64,000 nucleotides of DNA from assembly GCA_947623455.1 (NCBI GenBank), contig OX392528.1:47882322-47946321 (forward strand), in the 5' to 3' direction. The notes beneath the pieces were generated by a model, which worked only from the letters and a program-made list of their open reading frames with translations, did no database searches and was not told where the DNA came from. The position numbers and the translations under genes were made by a program. Origin of the DNA: Mimachlamys varia. Its lineage: Eukaryota > Mollusca > Bivalvia > Pectinida > Pectinidae. This document shows, piece by piece, positions 47,026 to 58,108 of this stretch (positions within the stretch are counted from its first letter, which is position 1; every line of letters begins with the position of its first letter).

Positions 47026-47490
47026 GTGTCCTTTATAGAGATCAGTTATATGGTGAATTGCACCAATAGTGGGTCTGATGAGTGTCCTATAATTATATAT
47101 GTCCTTTATAAGTAAGCGTCCTCTATATAAAGATGTCCTTTGTAATAGGTTTGACTGCATATACTATACATACATATATTAATTTCTCATATTTTCCCCA
47201 TATGACTTCAATATGTTATAATGATATATGTTAATGGTATTACAGTTTAGAGTTTTTATGCTACACATGCGATACATATTAAATCTGTTTGGCCTTAGTG
47301 GTAATTCTATTTACAAAGTCAGGCGGCCAGTGTGTGTGTAGACAACAGGCTGACCACAGCAGCTATGGCCGGAGGCTAGTCTTACATAACGGGTCTGGGT
47401 TTTATCAGCAGCAGCAAGGCTTTGCCCCCTATCCTGTGTATATAATCTAACACTCCCAAATTTTACTCCCATGGGAGTAAAAGTTCGGTC

Positions 47491-48072
47491 TTTAAGATGC
47501 GGTCAATTACAGTGGTATGCAATAAGTATTCGGATAAACGCTTTTTTGCTATGTACATTTGTATTTCATGCACTATAACACATTTCCAATGAATTTCATG
47601 ACATCGATCGTTCTCCGGTGAATTTTCTTGAAATTATATACACTAATAAACATATTTGTGAACTCTTTCATCTGACGTTTTTATCAGACTTTCCTGAAAT
47701 AGACGAATATATACAGTTACGTGCTAAAAGTTCAAGGTTTCCTCTTATAATATTTATTTTATTTTCCGTTGTGTATTTATGGAGCTAAGTTCGAATTACA
47801 AAGAATATATAGCAAATTAAAAAATAAAGACTTTTGGCATGTCACTATATGTTAACAAAGTGCGGCGTCGTTTTGTTCTAATCTAAGTCCGTGGTTAAAC
47901 TTAAGGCAGATCATAGGTAGTACCAATATTCAAACGAAGAAGAGTTCTACCATTGGAGTTGCTTGTCCGTTAAAATTACCAGGAACGTTAATTATAATAA
48001 TTTAAAAGCGCAAAGTGTTAATAGTTTATTTTATTATATACTTACTATAAAATTCAGATAAATTGTATACTC
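47491..48072. other. spacer between transposon clusters
   Basis: AT-rich DNA. 47540-47730 (TTTCATGCACTATAACACAT, GACATCGATCGTTCTCCGG) resembles the stretch at 36690-36860 in word order, so an old dispersed repeat may be present. No gene seen. Confidence 0.35.
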
Positions 48073-48085
48073 ATAGGCGGATCCA

Positions 48086-48132
<47 letters not shown>

Positions 48133-48172
48133 CCGGCGCCCCCCACCCCCCCCACCCCCCCCCCCCTTAAAT
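48073..48172. repeat. element terminus with long poly-G and poly-C arms
   Basis: CATAGGCGGATCCAGA is followed by about 45 G residues (interrupted at most slightly), CAGCCGGCGCC and a run of about 30 mostly C residues. The G and C arms can pair in a hairpin. An inverted CTGGATCCGCCTATG terminus lies at 57274-57288. Confidence 0.8.
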
Positions 48173-48624
48173 TTTTCCAAGAATTAATACTAAGAATTTC
48201 ATCATCAGATAGGATTGTGAACCATATACTTGGTAGAAATATTTTTTTTCTAATCGGGGCTACGCCCCAAATCAGACTTACGCAGTTTCTAATTCCTATA
48301 TATTACAGTGTAGTTGAATGTGATATAAAATGTACGTCAAACAATTAACTACCCCCTCCCCCACCTCTTCCATGTTTCTTTCTCCTCAAAATTTGGCTGA
48401 TATCGATCACACGATGATATACGAGGGGTGTTCGAAACCTTTTGCAAATGACAAAGTTTCTCAGAAACGCTTATCAAAATTCGAATGCATTTTTCTAGTT
48501 GCCTTAAAAAATATTCACCTTTAATTTGAAGACACCGTTAGAATCCAATTTTTGAAACAATGTTCATACTATTCTTTGGGTACACTAATCAGAAACGGGT
48601 AAACTGCAGATTCCAGCTCACTTC

Positions 48625-51102
48625 TTGAACTACATCGATATGATGGACGTCCTACGGCGTAACGACCCTAAGTCATTTTATCATAACTTTACAAAACGTA
48701 AGTCCGGTGGTACTGGCGACGTTAAACTTGACGACTTTTTCGAATATTTTAAAGACTTAGCTAATAATTCAGCCGACACAACGGTACATGTTGATGATGT
48801 ATATATTGATAATAACGAATGTTTATATCCGGAGCTTGATGATGATTTTAGTATTAATGAGTTACTGGTGGCTATCAAAAGTCTCCCTGAAGGGAAATCT
48901 GCTGGTATTGACTTAGTGCTTAATGAGTATTTCATTGAATATAGTGAATTATTTGCACCTGTGTTATTAAAACTATTTAACACTATTCTTCATGTAGGCT
49001 ATTTCCCCAAAGATTGGGCACAGGGTGTTATAGTACCTTTGCATAAAAAGGGCGATAAAAACAATGTAAACAACTATAGGGGTATTACTATTATTAGTCA
49101 TTTAGCAACACTTTTTACTTCTCTTTTAAATAAGCGATTGTTGTCATGGAGTGAAAGCGAAAATGTTATTTCGGACGCCCATTTTGGATTTCGGCCCGGG
49201 TATGGTACTAGAGACGCTATTTTTGTTTTAAACACGTTGATCTCTAAGACATTACAACAAAACAAAAGGTTGTATTGTGTATTCGTAGATTACCGTAAAG
49301 CTTTTGATAGTATATCTCATAAAAAGTTATGGTGTAAATTATGGAAAGTTGGAGTCAGAGGTCGATTGTTAAATATCATTAGATCTATATATGACAATGT
49401 TAAATCATGTGTTAAGTTAGACGGAAAGTTGTCGGCAATGTACGACCTTCAGGTCGGATTATTACAAGGGGAATCTTTATCCCCAATGTTGTTTTCTTTG
49501 TTCATTAATAACTTAGAGTCTGAGTTAATTAATTCGAATTGTCAAAGTTATCAACTGCAGTTAATTAATCTTTCATACTAATGTATGCAGATGATACTGT
49601 CCTGTTCTCATAAGACATAAATGACCTTCAAAACATGCTAGATTTTTTGCATTCGTATTCTGTACGATGGAATTTAGATGTTAACTTGGAAAAAAACAAA
49701 AATTACTGTGTTTAGGAAAAGTAAATGTATTAATTCTAATGAACATTGGACATATAATGGTATGCCTGTTGAGTTGGTAGATCAGTTTTGTTACCTTTGT
49801 TTGGTTTTTAACTACAACGGTAAATTTACTACTGCTTTGAACAAATTTGCTGTTCAAGGTAGAGAAGCTTATTTCTTGTTGAACAGCAAAATGAAAAGAT
49901 ACATGTTAAATTGTGAAACTAAATTGTCTTTATTTGACACATACATTTCATGTTTGTTAAATTATGCATGCGAAGTTTGGGGATTTAGTCCAGCCCCTCA
50001 GTTAGAGAAGGTGCATTTATTGTTCTTGAAAAATGTCCTTGGTGTTAAAAAGACTGTGAATACTTCTATGGTCTACTCTGAACTGGGTCGCTTTCCTTTA
50101 CTAATTAATCGTAAGATTGCTGTCATCAAATATTGGCTTAAACTATTGAATACTGATAATTGTATTTTAAAATCATGTTATCACGAACTTGTGGAGCTTA
50201 ACATAAGAAGACCTAGTTGTAAAATGAATTGCATGTATCATGTTAAGCATAAGCTAAGTAGTCTAGGATTTTATGATGTTTGGTTGACTAAGCATATTCC
50301 GAATGAAAACCATTTTTTAACATTAGACACCCAACGGTTACATGATATTTTCATCCAAGAGATAAGAAACAGTTTTGAAAAAATCTTCTAAGTGTTTGCT
50401 TTATAAATATATTGTGGATAGGTTTGAACTGCAATTATATCTTATAAAGTCTCTGACATTTAAATTCAAAAATATCCTTTCTAAATTCAGGATCCAAGTA
50501 CACAACTTAAAGGCCCAATATACGTAACTTCAGGGAAATTTTAGTGATCCTGAAAAATTCTGAAAAAAAATCCAGTTGATAACCATGCAAAAATAAGCCT
50601 AAAACGAAGTAAACCTGAGCGGTAGCTAACAGGAAACTCTTGACAAAAAAATCCAAAGTATTGAAAGATATTCAGGTGGGGCCCACTTCAACAACAAACC
50701 GAACGTAGAAGACGGTTCGAAATGGACGCGTGTTTACAAATACCGAGTTTCAACTGCTGTGTACCGGTAACCGCGAAGGAATTCATCTTGGATATTCCTG
50801 ATATCAGTTAATCTTAACTAAATCTATAAATATAATAAGTTACTAGGCTTGATTTTCACTTCAAGTTTTGACGAAAGTTACGTATATTGGGCCTTTAATG
50901 GTCGAAACAGGAAGATACCATGGTATCCCTAGAGCCCAAAGGCTGTGTTTATTCTGTGATAGAGGAGAAGTCGAGGATGAAACTCATTTTATATTATTTT
51001 GTCCATCTTATTCAGAATTAAGAACATTATATATTAAACCGTATTTTTACCGGCGCCCCTCTGTATACAAGTTAATTGAATTATTTACTAGTAAAAATGT
51101 AA
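48625..51102 (+). pseudogene. non-LTR retrotransposon (LINE) reverse transcriptase, broken
   Basis: Reverse transcriptase motifs appear in order: NNYRGITIIS, DAHFGFRPGYGTRDAI, FVDYRKAFDS (first catalytic Asp), GLLQGESLSPMLFSLFINN, then YADD at 49584-49595 in another frame. The 318-codon and 237-codon segments are separated by two frameshifts and a TAA at 49612. A CCHC-like tail (CLFCDRGEVEDETHFILFC) follows at about 50940-51000, after a TTAA MITE. No endonuclease domain is seen, so the copy is 5' truncated near 48600. The clade is not assigned. The remaining C-terminus lies at 55136, beyond an inserted DNA transposon. Confidence 0.85.
50511..50894. mobile_element. TTAA-type MITE, copy c, inside the LINE
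   Basis: 384 bp flanked by TTAA at 50507-50510 and 50895-50898. Removing it with one TTAA joins CAC AAC TTA ATG GTC in the LINE reading frame, a clean insertion record. Confidence 0.95.
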
Positions 51103-52004
51103 AAAGGGCCTGTTTCCAAAATGGCCCCTTCTCTGATTCAAATTTCCTGTTGGCGGTGCATTGCCCATGCCGTTGTGGTCACAAATCTATAAAGTATAAA
51201 GATTTAGGTCACTTGTTTTTTTTTTATGGCTCCTCAAAGTTGTACCTTTCAGAAGTTGTCTAAGTGTTGATAAAATGTGCATGCTATGTAAAATATTAAT
51301 AAAAATCTAATCAAATGATAGTCACCGTAAAGAATACGTTCATGGCATGATTGTGACAAAAAATCATGTTTCCATCGCGCCATTTGGCTGTTTTATGGAA
51401 GAAACAATCTCAAAAATAATGCCATTTTCGATGATAACATTTTAGACACAAAAACTGTGTTTTTTAGAGAATACACCCTTTTATGGGCGTTGGATGCAAA
51501 CCAATTTTTATCCTATCAAACAGTACGTAATATGCTATTGATGAGAGGAAAAATCATCAAAATGTAAGTGGTGGAACATTTTCAAATCTTGGGTTGAATT
51601 AGCCTATGGTTGAATTGCCGATTTTCGACTTTCTTTAGATAATTAACAAAAACACGAGAGTATTTGCTCGGTATGTTGAGAATATGTACACAGATATGAA
51701 AAAAAGTGAGAGAAACACTTTTTCATGAAATAAATCCAAGATGGCTACTTTACAAGTACCCGTGGTTGAAGACATTGGCTGACAAATAGACAGAACAAGA
51801 AACAAAACGTGTTCCTTATGATTTTGGTTGGTTTTTGCATTTACGGGAGTGTTCATAGCTACGGGCGATTGTATAATACTTATATTTATAAGTTTGGTTA
51901 GTCACATGGTAACGGGGATCTTTCATATCGAGCTCCAAACATACTTTCGACATACGCACTATGTTGCCGCATGGAAAACTATTTCAAGTTTTGTCGGAAT
52001 TTCT

Positions 52005-53897
52005 TTACCTGTGGTTGTAATGATCGAGGTTTTCCAGCGCCCTGTAATACCCAAGGTAGTACAAGATACTGGAGATGTGCGCACACATTCCCATCGTTCT
52101 CTCTCCAACTGGGCACTGGCAGTAGTAGTCTTTTATTGGGGCCTCATCATCGGGTGAAACGGTGAACCGTATCCAAACGTTATATTTCGTTTGGCTTTTG
52201 TATCGAGAATGTATTTGACATCGGAGAAGGTCTTGGGGGTGCTGGTAAAGCCACACCTCATCGTCTCCATAATCACTTAAATGTTCGGCGATGTAACCAG
52301 GACCAAGAGATATCTGATACGTTCCACACGTAATGGTTCTCAGGTAATCGAGATCGAGACGGGGAAACAGTACGGAATATGCATCCATCTTGACAAACTC
52401 GGACCTTGCCCGTCTAGATATATCCGGATCGGCCTTGACTCTCTGAGCGTAACCATTCGGTGTTGTCAAACGGTCCTTCATACGTTCAGCCATAAGCCTA
52501 TCTTTGGCATCTCTCTCTGGAGATCTCTGGTAGATCGGTCCTCTAATACCATTCAGACAGGCTGTGACGGTTCGCGGCAAAGCCTCGATGACATTGATAA
52601 AGCTGTTAGACACCAATTGCGTTCGGAAGAACGTCCAGTGTTTCAGACGACCATGATAGGATTCCACAATCCACCTCGATTTGGTGATAGTTCTGTCAAG
52701 CTTTTCTTGGACGTCAGAATGTTGACTTTGACCGTGTTTCAGGTATGACGGCATGCTAGCATTGAGGCCAGAGGCTTCGAGAACTGGTAGGACATCTTTA
52801 AAACCTCGGTCAACGACAACATTGTCATCTGGTTGTAGCCAAGTAACTAGCTTGTCCATGACTATTTTCTGTAATTGCAGCATCATTTTCGCTGCCAGTA
52901 AATGGTCCTACTGTGTCCAGAATGTAGCCATCTGGCAAGGCGATGCTCATGAATTTGAGATAGTTTCTCTTCTTCTGGCTACAGTAGGACATTCTCTGGA
53001 GCTTGTGGTTGGAGCTTTTCTGGATATAAATATAGGTGCCATCTAATATGGCAGTGGCTTTATCTCCAAAAAATGCTTCTGAAAAGACAGTATTGTGCCC
53101 GAGCAACTGTTCTCTTGTCAAGTGATCCGGACCTAGAAATTGTGGGACTATCGATGTGTCTAATGCCTGTACTATGGAGTGGAAAGTTTTGGACTCACTT
53201 GACTTGGAAATTCCAAAAAGAGAAGAACACGGACTCCAGGAAATTTCGGTTTTCAGTTTTACCCAGAACAGTTGTAGAGCATCGTGTGTAGTCTTGGTAT
53301 ATATACCAGATGAAAGATATGGGGAACAGTGCGAGTGGATTTCGAGGAACTGAACTTCGGACCAACCTGTCCAGGCCATGCATGCCGAGTCATCAAGAGA
53401 AGAAAAGCTTATTGCAAACGCAGACTGGTTCTGTGAAAGGAGGTGCGACACTTCTAGGAGGTCATTAATGATTTCGGACGATTTTAATGGTTACTGAGAT
53501 CCCAAGGAACCTCTACCATCAAGGACAACCTCTGTAGACGGATCTAAGTCGTTACCAATAAGGTGAATGGAGCAGACGCATGATGAGGTGGGACACCGCA
53601 GATTGTGTGAATAGATCAGGTGATGTCTTGCACGTTTTGGTAAGACTGATGCTTTTGTTCCATTTATTGCAAAGGTAACAAGACAGAGACAGCATTTTTT
53701 TTGTGTGAAGATGATCCATTCAAAAGATCATGAAGGGTCAGCAACGGCAGGATATGGGACGGGGAGTCGTCTTCTTCCTCTATTTCCTGGTTCTGCTCGG
53801 GTTCAGGTTCAGGCTGATTTTTGTTCCGAAGATACTTCATGTAGCACTTCTGGCAAATGAGTGCTTGTTCCTTTGCTGACATCAATCCTTGTTGCAC
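52005..53897 (-). pseudogene. ISL2EU-like transposase with SWIM zinc finger, frameshifted
   Basis: Read on the minus strand from 53897. A Cys-containing acidic N-terminus (LICQKCYMKY) comes first, then a frame-shifted stretch to about 53460. Next is a 208-codon segment with an HTH-like FGISKSSESKTFHSIVQAL and the first catalytic Asp in ATAILDGTYIYIQKSSN (residue 137 of that segment). The last 293-codon segment has the second Asp in VVVDRGFKD (D26) and Glu in VESYHGRLKHW (E75), then a SWIM zinc finger CQCPVGERTMGMCAH and LYYLGY near its end. Frames change near 52870 (in ATTACAGAAAATAG) and between 53460 and 53660. DDE_Tnp_4-type transposases fused to SWIM domains are found in marine invertebrates. 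This copy cannot make a full protein unless introns explain the shifts. Confidence 0.75.
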
Positions 53898-53899
53898 CA

Positions 53900-55100
53900 G
53901 CGTATCTAGGAGCCATTTATATTGTGGACTATTTACATTGCGTGCACTTTTGTTCTAATTGCCACTACGTTTTTTGAAGTATAGTTAACAGCCTTCTCCA
54001 ACACATTTACCCTCCATTTTGAAACAATAACGATTGGTTTATGAAGCGTCGATAAAGTAACAAAATAGCAAGCCACCGATGATTGCTGTAAACAGCTAAT
54101 ACTTAGTAGTTTGGTACAATTATGCGAAAATGTGTGATAAATAACGAACAACTAATTACACAAAATAACAAGACAATATAATAAATCACATTCAATACCT
54201 CCAAGAAGCGCAGAATTGATTGATTACTTAGAACAAAATAAAGTATTTCATTTGGATAATCTATCTATTCGATGTGGCGTGGTCGGCCACAACGCTTTGG
54301 AGATGGGACAATAAAACAAGGAAAGTGAGACAAGAATAGCTAGCGTCGAGTCAATGATTCCGTAAACGTATAGACAAAGACAAGAAGATACCGAAAAATG
54401 TACAAGGCCACACGATCAGAAAATTCAGAAGAGGACAACTTGACATAGATCAGTATTCATGTATCAGGGTGTCCTCATTGTAAATCTTTATATCGATACT
54501 GTTTATTTAGTCGTTAGATATCATAAAACTGTCATGAAAATATCCGCTCTGATATTCAATATAAAATTTTGTATATAATAAGCTATATAATAGGGTTTCA
54601 GACAAGGTTGTTACTCATTTCCCCTTTTCTTTCAATTTACAACCACATTCAGGCGGCGATATGAGAACGTTCCACCACATGGAATTAACTGATTTTTGGT
54701 ACACATAGGAAACAAGTAAAGCTCTATCCGATTTTCTGATGGAAATTTGCATCCAAAACTAGAAAACGGGAGAAAATTGCAATTTTATGGCATTTTTCTT
54801 CATAATCGTGTCTCTGCAAGTGCATTTTCATCCGAGAATTTTTTTTTTTATGTTTTATGAATAAACACGATGTTTTGCAAATATTTATCAAAAGAAATTT
54901 ATACTATGTTGCGAATTACAATTTCGAGATAACCTTCTTTTATTTACGACCTTGTGTCTTTAATGCTCAAAATGACAACTTTATAAACATACATTTTCAC
55001 TGAAATTATGAAATCTGGGTGTCGGAAAGGTGTAAAATTATTCTTCGGAAAAGAAAAAAGCTGTAGTTGAGCAAGATAAGAAATTATACGGGGGCAGGCT
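53900..55100. other. right non-coding part of the ISL2EU-like transposon
   Basis: AT-rich, no ORF of note. Near 54720-54790 (GATGGAAATTTGCATCCAAA) it shows weak inverted similarity to 51480-51520 (GCGTTGGATGCAAACC), which may be sub-terminal repeats. Confidence 0.4.
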
Positions 55101-55135
55101 CCTATGGAGAATTAACATTACTGGAAACAGGCCCT

Positions 55136-55345
55136 TTGAAAAATTTAAGCAAATACCTTATTCATGCTTCTTCGAAAAGAAAGTCACTACTGAATGTTTG
55201 ATTTTTTTTTCTTTTGTTTACACAACCACTGTTTCGGTTGCGTTCTCCGCCAACTTGTGCACATGCTTGTATTATATATAAATGTATCATGTATTCCTAT
55301 GTGCTGTTTGGCATTTGGAAATAAATTGAATTGGAAATTGATATC
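55136..55345 (+). pseudogene. 3' end of the interrupted LINE
   Basis: LSKYLIHASSKRKSLLNV followed by TGA at 55199-55201 is the kind of C-terminus expected after the KNV segment at 51102. A short 3' UTR ends near TAAATTGAATTGGAAATTG, a simple-repeat tail as many LINEs have instead of poly-A. Confidence 0.65.
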
Positions 55346-55354
55346 TCCTATCAG

Positions 55355-55965
55355 ATATGTGGGGTTTTTTTAGCTTCGGAAAGAGGAAAACAATCAAACG
55401 GGGCAAGGGCTGGGCTAATTGGAGGGTGTGGTATAAGCCATTGACCTTTTCCTACTTAGAAAAACAGTAGTTGCCGATTTGTGGGCTTGGGCATTGCCAT
55501 GTACTTCATTCTTATTGAAGCTTCCAGATACACTACTGTTTCGACCAGCAATTTGCATGATTTGTCCACTATTTCTAAAGAATATTGCGTATAACACCTT
55601 CCTTGCCGTTCGTTCGTTTATCAATATTGGGTATTTTGGCATGTTTAAACGCCCAAATCCTATTGTCAACTTTCCGCTGAGGCTCATAAAAATGAGACTA
55701 TCAAATGCCCCGGCCTTTCCTGATAGTTTAGGTTCTTTTTCAGCAGTCTCTTAGCCATTTGTACCCGTGTACGTTTCTTCTCGTCTCGTCAGTGAGTAGA
55801 TGTGGGATACAACGAGCACTTATTTTCCTAACCTTGAGATTTTTTTCTGAAAGAAATGAACAGATGCTAAACCCAAGATTGTCATTTGTGATAGTTGTCT
55901 GACCTTATAACGCGAGTCTTTCTCAATGATTTACTTGATTTTATTGACGTTCAATTTGTTGGAAA
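55355..55965 (-). pseudogene. mariner-like transposase remnant
   Basis: Minus-strand pieces in different frames recall a mariner transposase in order. They are a helix-turn-helix part (KDSRYKVRQLS, then IPHLLTDETKKRTRVQMAKR), a central part (YEPQRKVDNRIWAFKHAKIP) and the catalytic end (GNAQAHKSATTVFLS, then FLFPKLKKPHI). The first catalytic Asp region is deleted and DN of the second reads GN. Thoroughly dead. Confidence 0.75.
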
Positions 55966-56090
55966 CCGCAGACCCAAGTCTTTTCGAGTAAAGGGCATCT
56001 TTAACCGATTCATGACCAGAATGAAATTTTGAAAAACAACTGTAAGGGAACCTGTTAGTGGATTTTAATGAAATATACACAAAATACAGG

Positions 56091-56200
56091 GTAGTCCGAA
56101 GAGTTCTGACACTCTGACCCGCTAATTATTTTGACGACAGGCGGGCGCCTGTCGTCAAAATATTTAGCGGGTCAGAGAGCCAGAACCCTTCGGACTAAAT
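56091..56200. mobile_element. 110-bp fold-back MITE
   Basis: TAGTCCGAAGAGTTCTGACA and GACCCGCTAATTATTTTGAC run into GACAGGCG, then the inverse strand back to TTCGGACTA. A nearly perfect hairpin with about 52-bp arms and a two-base centre. Confidence 0.85.
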
Positions 56201-56229
56201 ACAGGGATGAGCAGTGAACTTGTTCGTAC

Positions 56230-56920
56230 CACAGGGACCTGTGAATTTGTTACAGCTAGTTTTGAACCTAACCTTAGGTGTTTAGAGTAATGTTACACAT
56301 TTTGGGGGTTTAGATCAATTTTCGATAAAAATGCCCCCTCAATGGTCATTAAGGCTAAAGGCTGGAACGCTTTCCAGCTCGAAAAATCGACCCCATCTAC
56401 ATTTCTTGCATCAAAAATCACATTTCTAGAAGAAGTACGAAAAATTGCTTGGTACCTTTTGAAAGATGGATAATTTTTATTTTAAAAACCTCTAAATGCA
56501 CGCCAAATGTACCCTCCATCCGTGGAGTACCTCCATCCTCAGAAATAATCTTGATTTCCCCCCAAAAAACCCACGCAAAATGTCCGTGCCATTTTCTGCA
56601 TAGCAATGAGTTTTGACGTCATTGCACGCGTTAGCCTTTCGCTGTCAATGGATGGCGGTCTTCCTTTTAACAAAGGCATCCAATGAAATTTTGCATGTTT
56701 TTTGAGGAAATCGAGATTATTTTTTACAGAAGAACAATACATTTGACGTGCATTTAGGAGGTTTTTAAAGCTTTCCACCATTTAGCCTTTATGACCATTG
56801 AGGGGGGGGGGGGGGGCATTTTTATCGAAAATTGATCTAAACCCCCAAAAAGTGTAAAATTACTCTAAACACCGTAGTTTATGTTCAAAATTAGTTGTAA
56901 CAAAGTCTCAGGTCTCTATG
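56230..56920. mobile_element. hAT-type element, 691 bp, 8-bp target duplication
   Basis: Flanked by GTTCGTAC at 56222-56229 and 56921-56928. Ends CACAGGGACCTGTGAATTTG and, inverted, CATAGAGACCTGAGACTTTG. Inverted arms run about 130 bp and carry GGGGG tracts (14-15 G at 56801). The middle 380 bp is not in the 185-bp relative at 40639 and may be captured host sequence. Confidence 0.85.
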
Positions 56921-57273
56921 GTTCGTACTGGTTTAATGCGCGTAAATCACGTGATAGTCTAGTATACGGTGCGTACAAAACACTCTTCGTGTGAACAACA
57001 AAGATGCATCTTATAATGTTGTTGTGAACTCAATATGGATGGGACGCCGAACACCCCCCACACAAAAGTGTGTTCGGCCAATCATAACATTGCTTGTAAT
57101 ATTCCCGGGGAGAGGAATTTATATAAGCTTTCAGCTTGTTTTCCAATCTCCAATATACAAAAATGTAGTTTATTATTTTGAATAACTATGTCAAAATTTT
57201 AGAATATAAAATACTGTTTATACTAAAAGTTCATGTCAGAAAAAAATGTACGCCCCCTCTAACCCAAAATCCT

Positions 57274-57288
57274 GGATCCGCCTATGCG
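57274..57288. repeat. inverted partner terminus of the 48073 element end
   Basis: CTGGATCCGCCTATG is the inverse of the terminus at 48073, preceded by GTACGCCCCCTCTAACCC. The two ends bracket 9.2 kb, but without a target duplication I cannot say they belong to one insertion. Confidence 0.5.
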
Positions 57289-57301
57289 CTTCTGGAATTC
57301 C

Positions 57302-57331
57302 TGTGACGTCATATGACGTTCATGACGTTAC
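57302..57331. promoter_or_regulatory. cluster of CRE-like TGACGT sites
   Basis: TGACGTCATATGACGTTCAT then GACGTTAC: three TGACGT cores within 30 bp, one a full CRE palindrome, 12-40 bp before the ATG at 57343. Confidence 0.4.
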
Positions 57332-57342
57332 AACAATCGAAA

Positions 57343-57483
57343 ATGGATAGAAAGAGAGATATTGACGTTGAAATTGGCGAGAAAGTTATGGAGTCTATCC
57401 TATCAAGAATACTAGAATTTGATGAACTAATAGATCAAAAGGGACATAAACGAAGACGCCGATGTAGAGGAACAGGTAAATAA
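57343..57483 (+). CDS. possible small ORF or first exon, 46 aa
   Basis: MDRKRDIDVEIGEKVMESIL, a short helical stretch, then a basic tail GHKRRRRCRGTG. A donor-like ACAG|GTAAAT sits just before the stop, so it may be exon 1 of something. It is preceded at 57302-57330 by three TGACGT motifs including a CRE (TGACGTCA). No downstream exon recognised. Could equally be transposon-derived (basic leader) or chance. Confidence 0.25.
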   Translation: MDRKRDIDVEIGEKVMESILSRILEFDELIDQKGHKRRRRCRGTGK

Positions 57484-57624
57484 TTTCGAATCTATTGCTA
57501 ATGGTATGAATTATTATCTAAATCGACGTCCAGACGATGACAAAACAAGGAACAAAAAAGAGACATCATCAAAAACAGATCATCATGAACCATGACAAAG
57601 TTCAAAATATATATAATAAATAGA

Positions 57625-57775
57625 ATATGACATGGTCATTTCCATATCAGGCCTTGTATCAACCCTAGCATATATATATATCGACCCTTGGGCATTCGGC
57701 CCTCGGGCCGATATTGGGATCTCGGGTTGATACAAGGCCTGATATATGGAAATGGCCATGTAATATTCTTTATAT
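57625..57775. mobile_element. 150-bp fold-back MITE
   Basis: Arms ATATGACATGGTCATTTCCA, TATCAGGCCTTGTATCAACC and the inverse, around GGCATTCGGCCCTCGGGCCG. The arms are about 60 bp with few mismatches. Confidence 0.8.
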
Positions 57776-57999
57776 ATTATATATCGCTATCTAAAATGAT
57801 TTTCTTGTAACGTACAGATGCATATAAGTACACCGGAAATCTTTATTTGACGAGGCGTATATATACGTGTACGGTCAGAGACGTATATACGGTGGAGCGC
57901 GGTCATGTGCATATTATATATATTGTCTCCAATACGTATACGTAACCCCTTCTGGGACCCCTCAGGTGAAAAACGGAAGTGCCCTAACCTAAATACGCC

Positions 58000-58107
58000 A
58001 CACCGGAATCAGAAGCGAGAGATAGCTACCGAACACTCCTGAAAATGGCTCACCGAATATGTTATTTGATATTTTGAAAAGACAAACAATAAAAGTCTTC
58101 GGACAAA
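58000..58107 (+). other. possible non-coding 5' exon
   Basis: GC-richer stretch ending in a good donor ACAAAG|GTAAGGATG at about 58108. It could be the first exon of the gene whose signal-peptide exon lies at 60449. Its only ATG-led frame is 10 codons. Speculative. Confidence 0.25.
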
Positions 58108-58108
58108 G

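Larger units (their letters stand above)
41107..47490 (+). mobile_element. 6.4-kb DNA transposon with long terminal inverted repeats
   Basis: Outer ends GACCGAACTTTTACTCCCAT (41107) and its exact inverse (47490) continue inward as diverged inverted arms of about 470 bp (41107-41593 and 47026-47490). They include a CTG/CAG tract that is longer in the left arm (about 9 units versus 3). Inside are an inverted duplication (41880-44740), a P2X7-tail-like ORF and a transposase-like gene. I could not find a clear target-site duplication. The superfamily is not one I can name with confidence. Confidence 0.75.
51103..55137 (-). mobile_element. ISL2EU/Harbinger-like DNA transposon inserted in the LINE
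   Basis: Ends AAAGGGCCTGTTTCCA at 51103 and its exact inverse at 55137. The LINE tail resumes right after. About 4.0 kb, carrying a DDE/SWIM transposase on the minus strand. The short terminal match and the split LINE are the evidence for the borders; the target duplication is not clear to me. Confidence 0.7.

Noticed and set aside
51828..52157. 109-codon plus-strand open frame with hydrophobic stretches
   Set aside because: Overlaps the SWIM end of the transposase on the other strand, which explains its later half; the hydrophobic part alone is not convincing.
52281..53046. Plus-strand open frames of 155 and 97 codons
   Set aside because: Shadows of the minus-strand DDE transposase.
48073..57288. 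One 9.2-kb transposon bounded by GGCGGATCCAG termini
   Set aside because: The termini are inverted but unequal beyond about 15 bp and have no matching target duplication; they may be two separate insertions.
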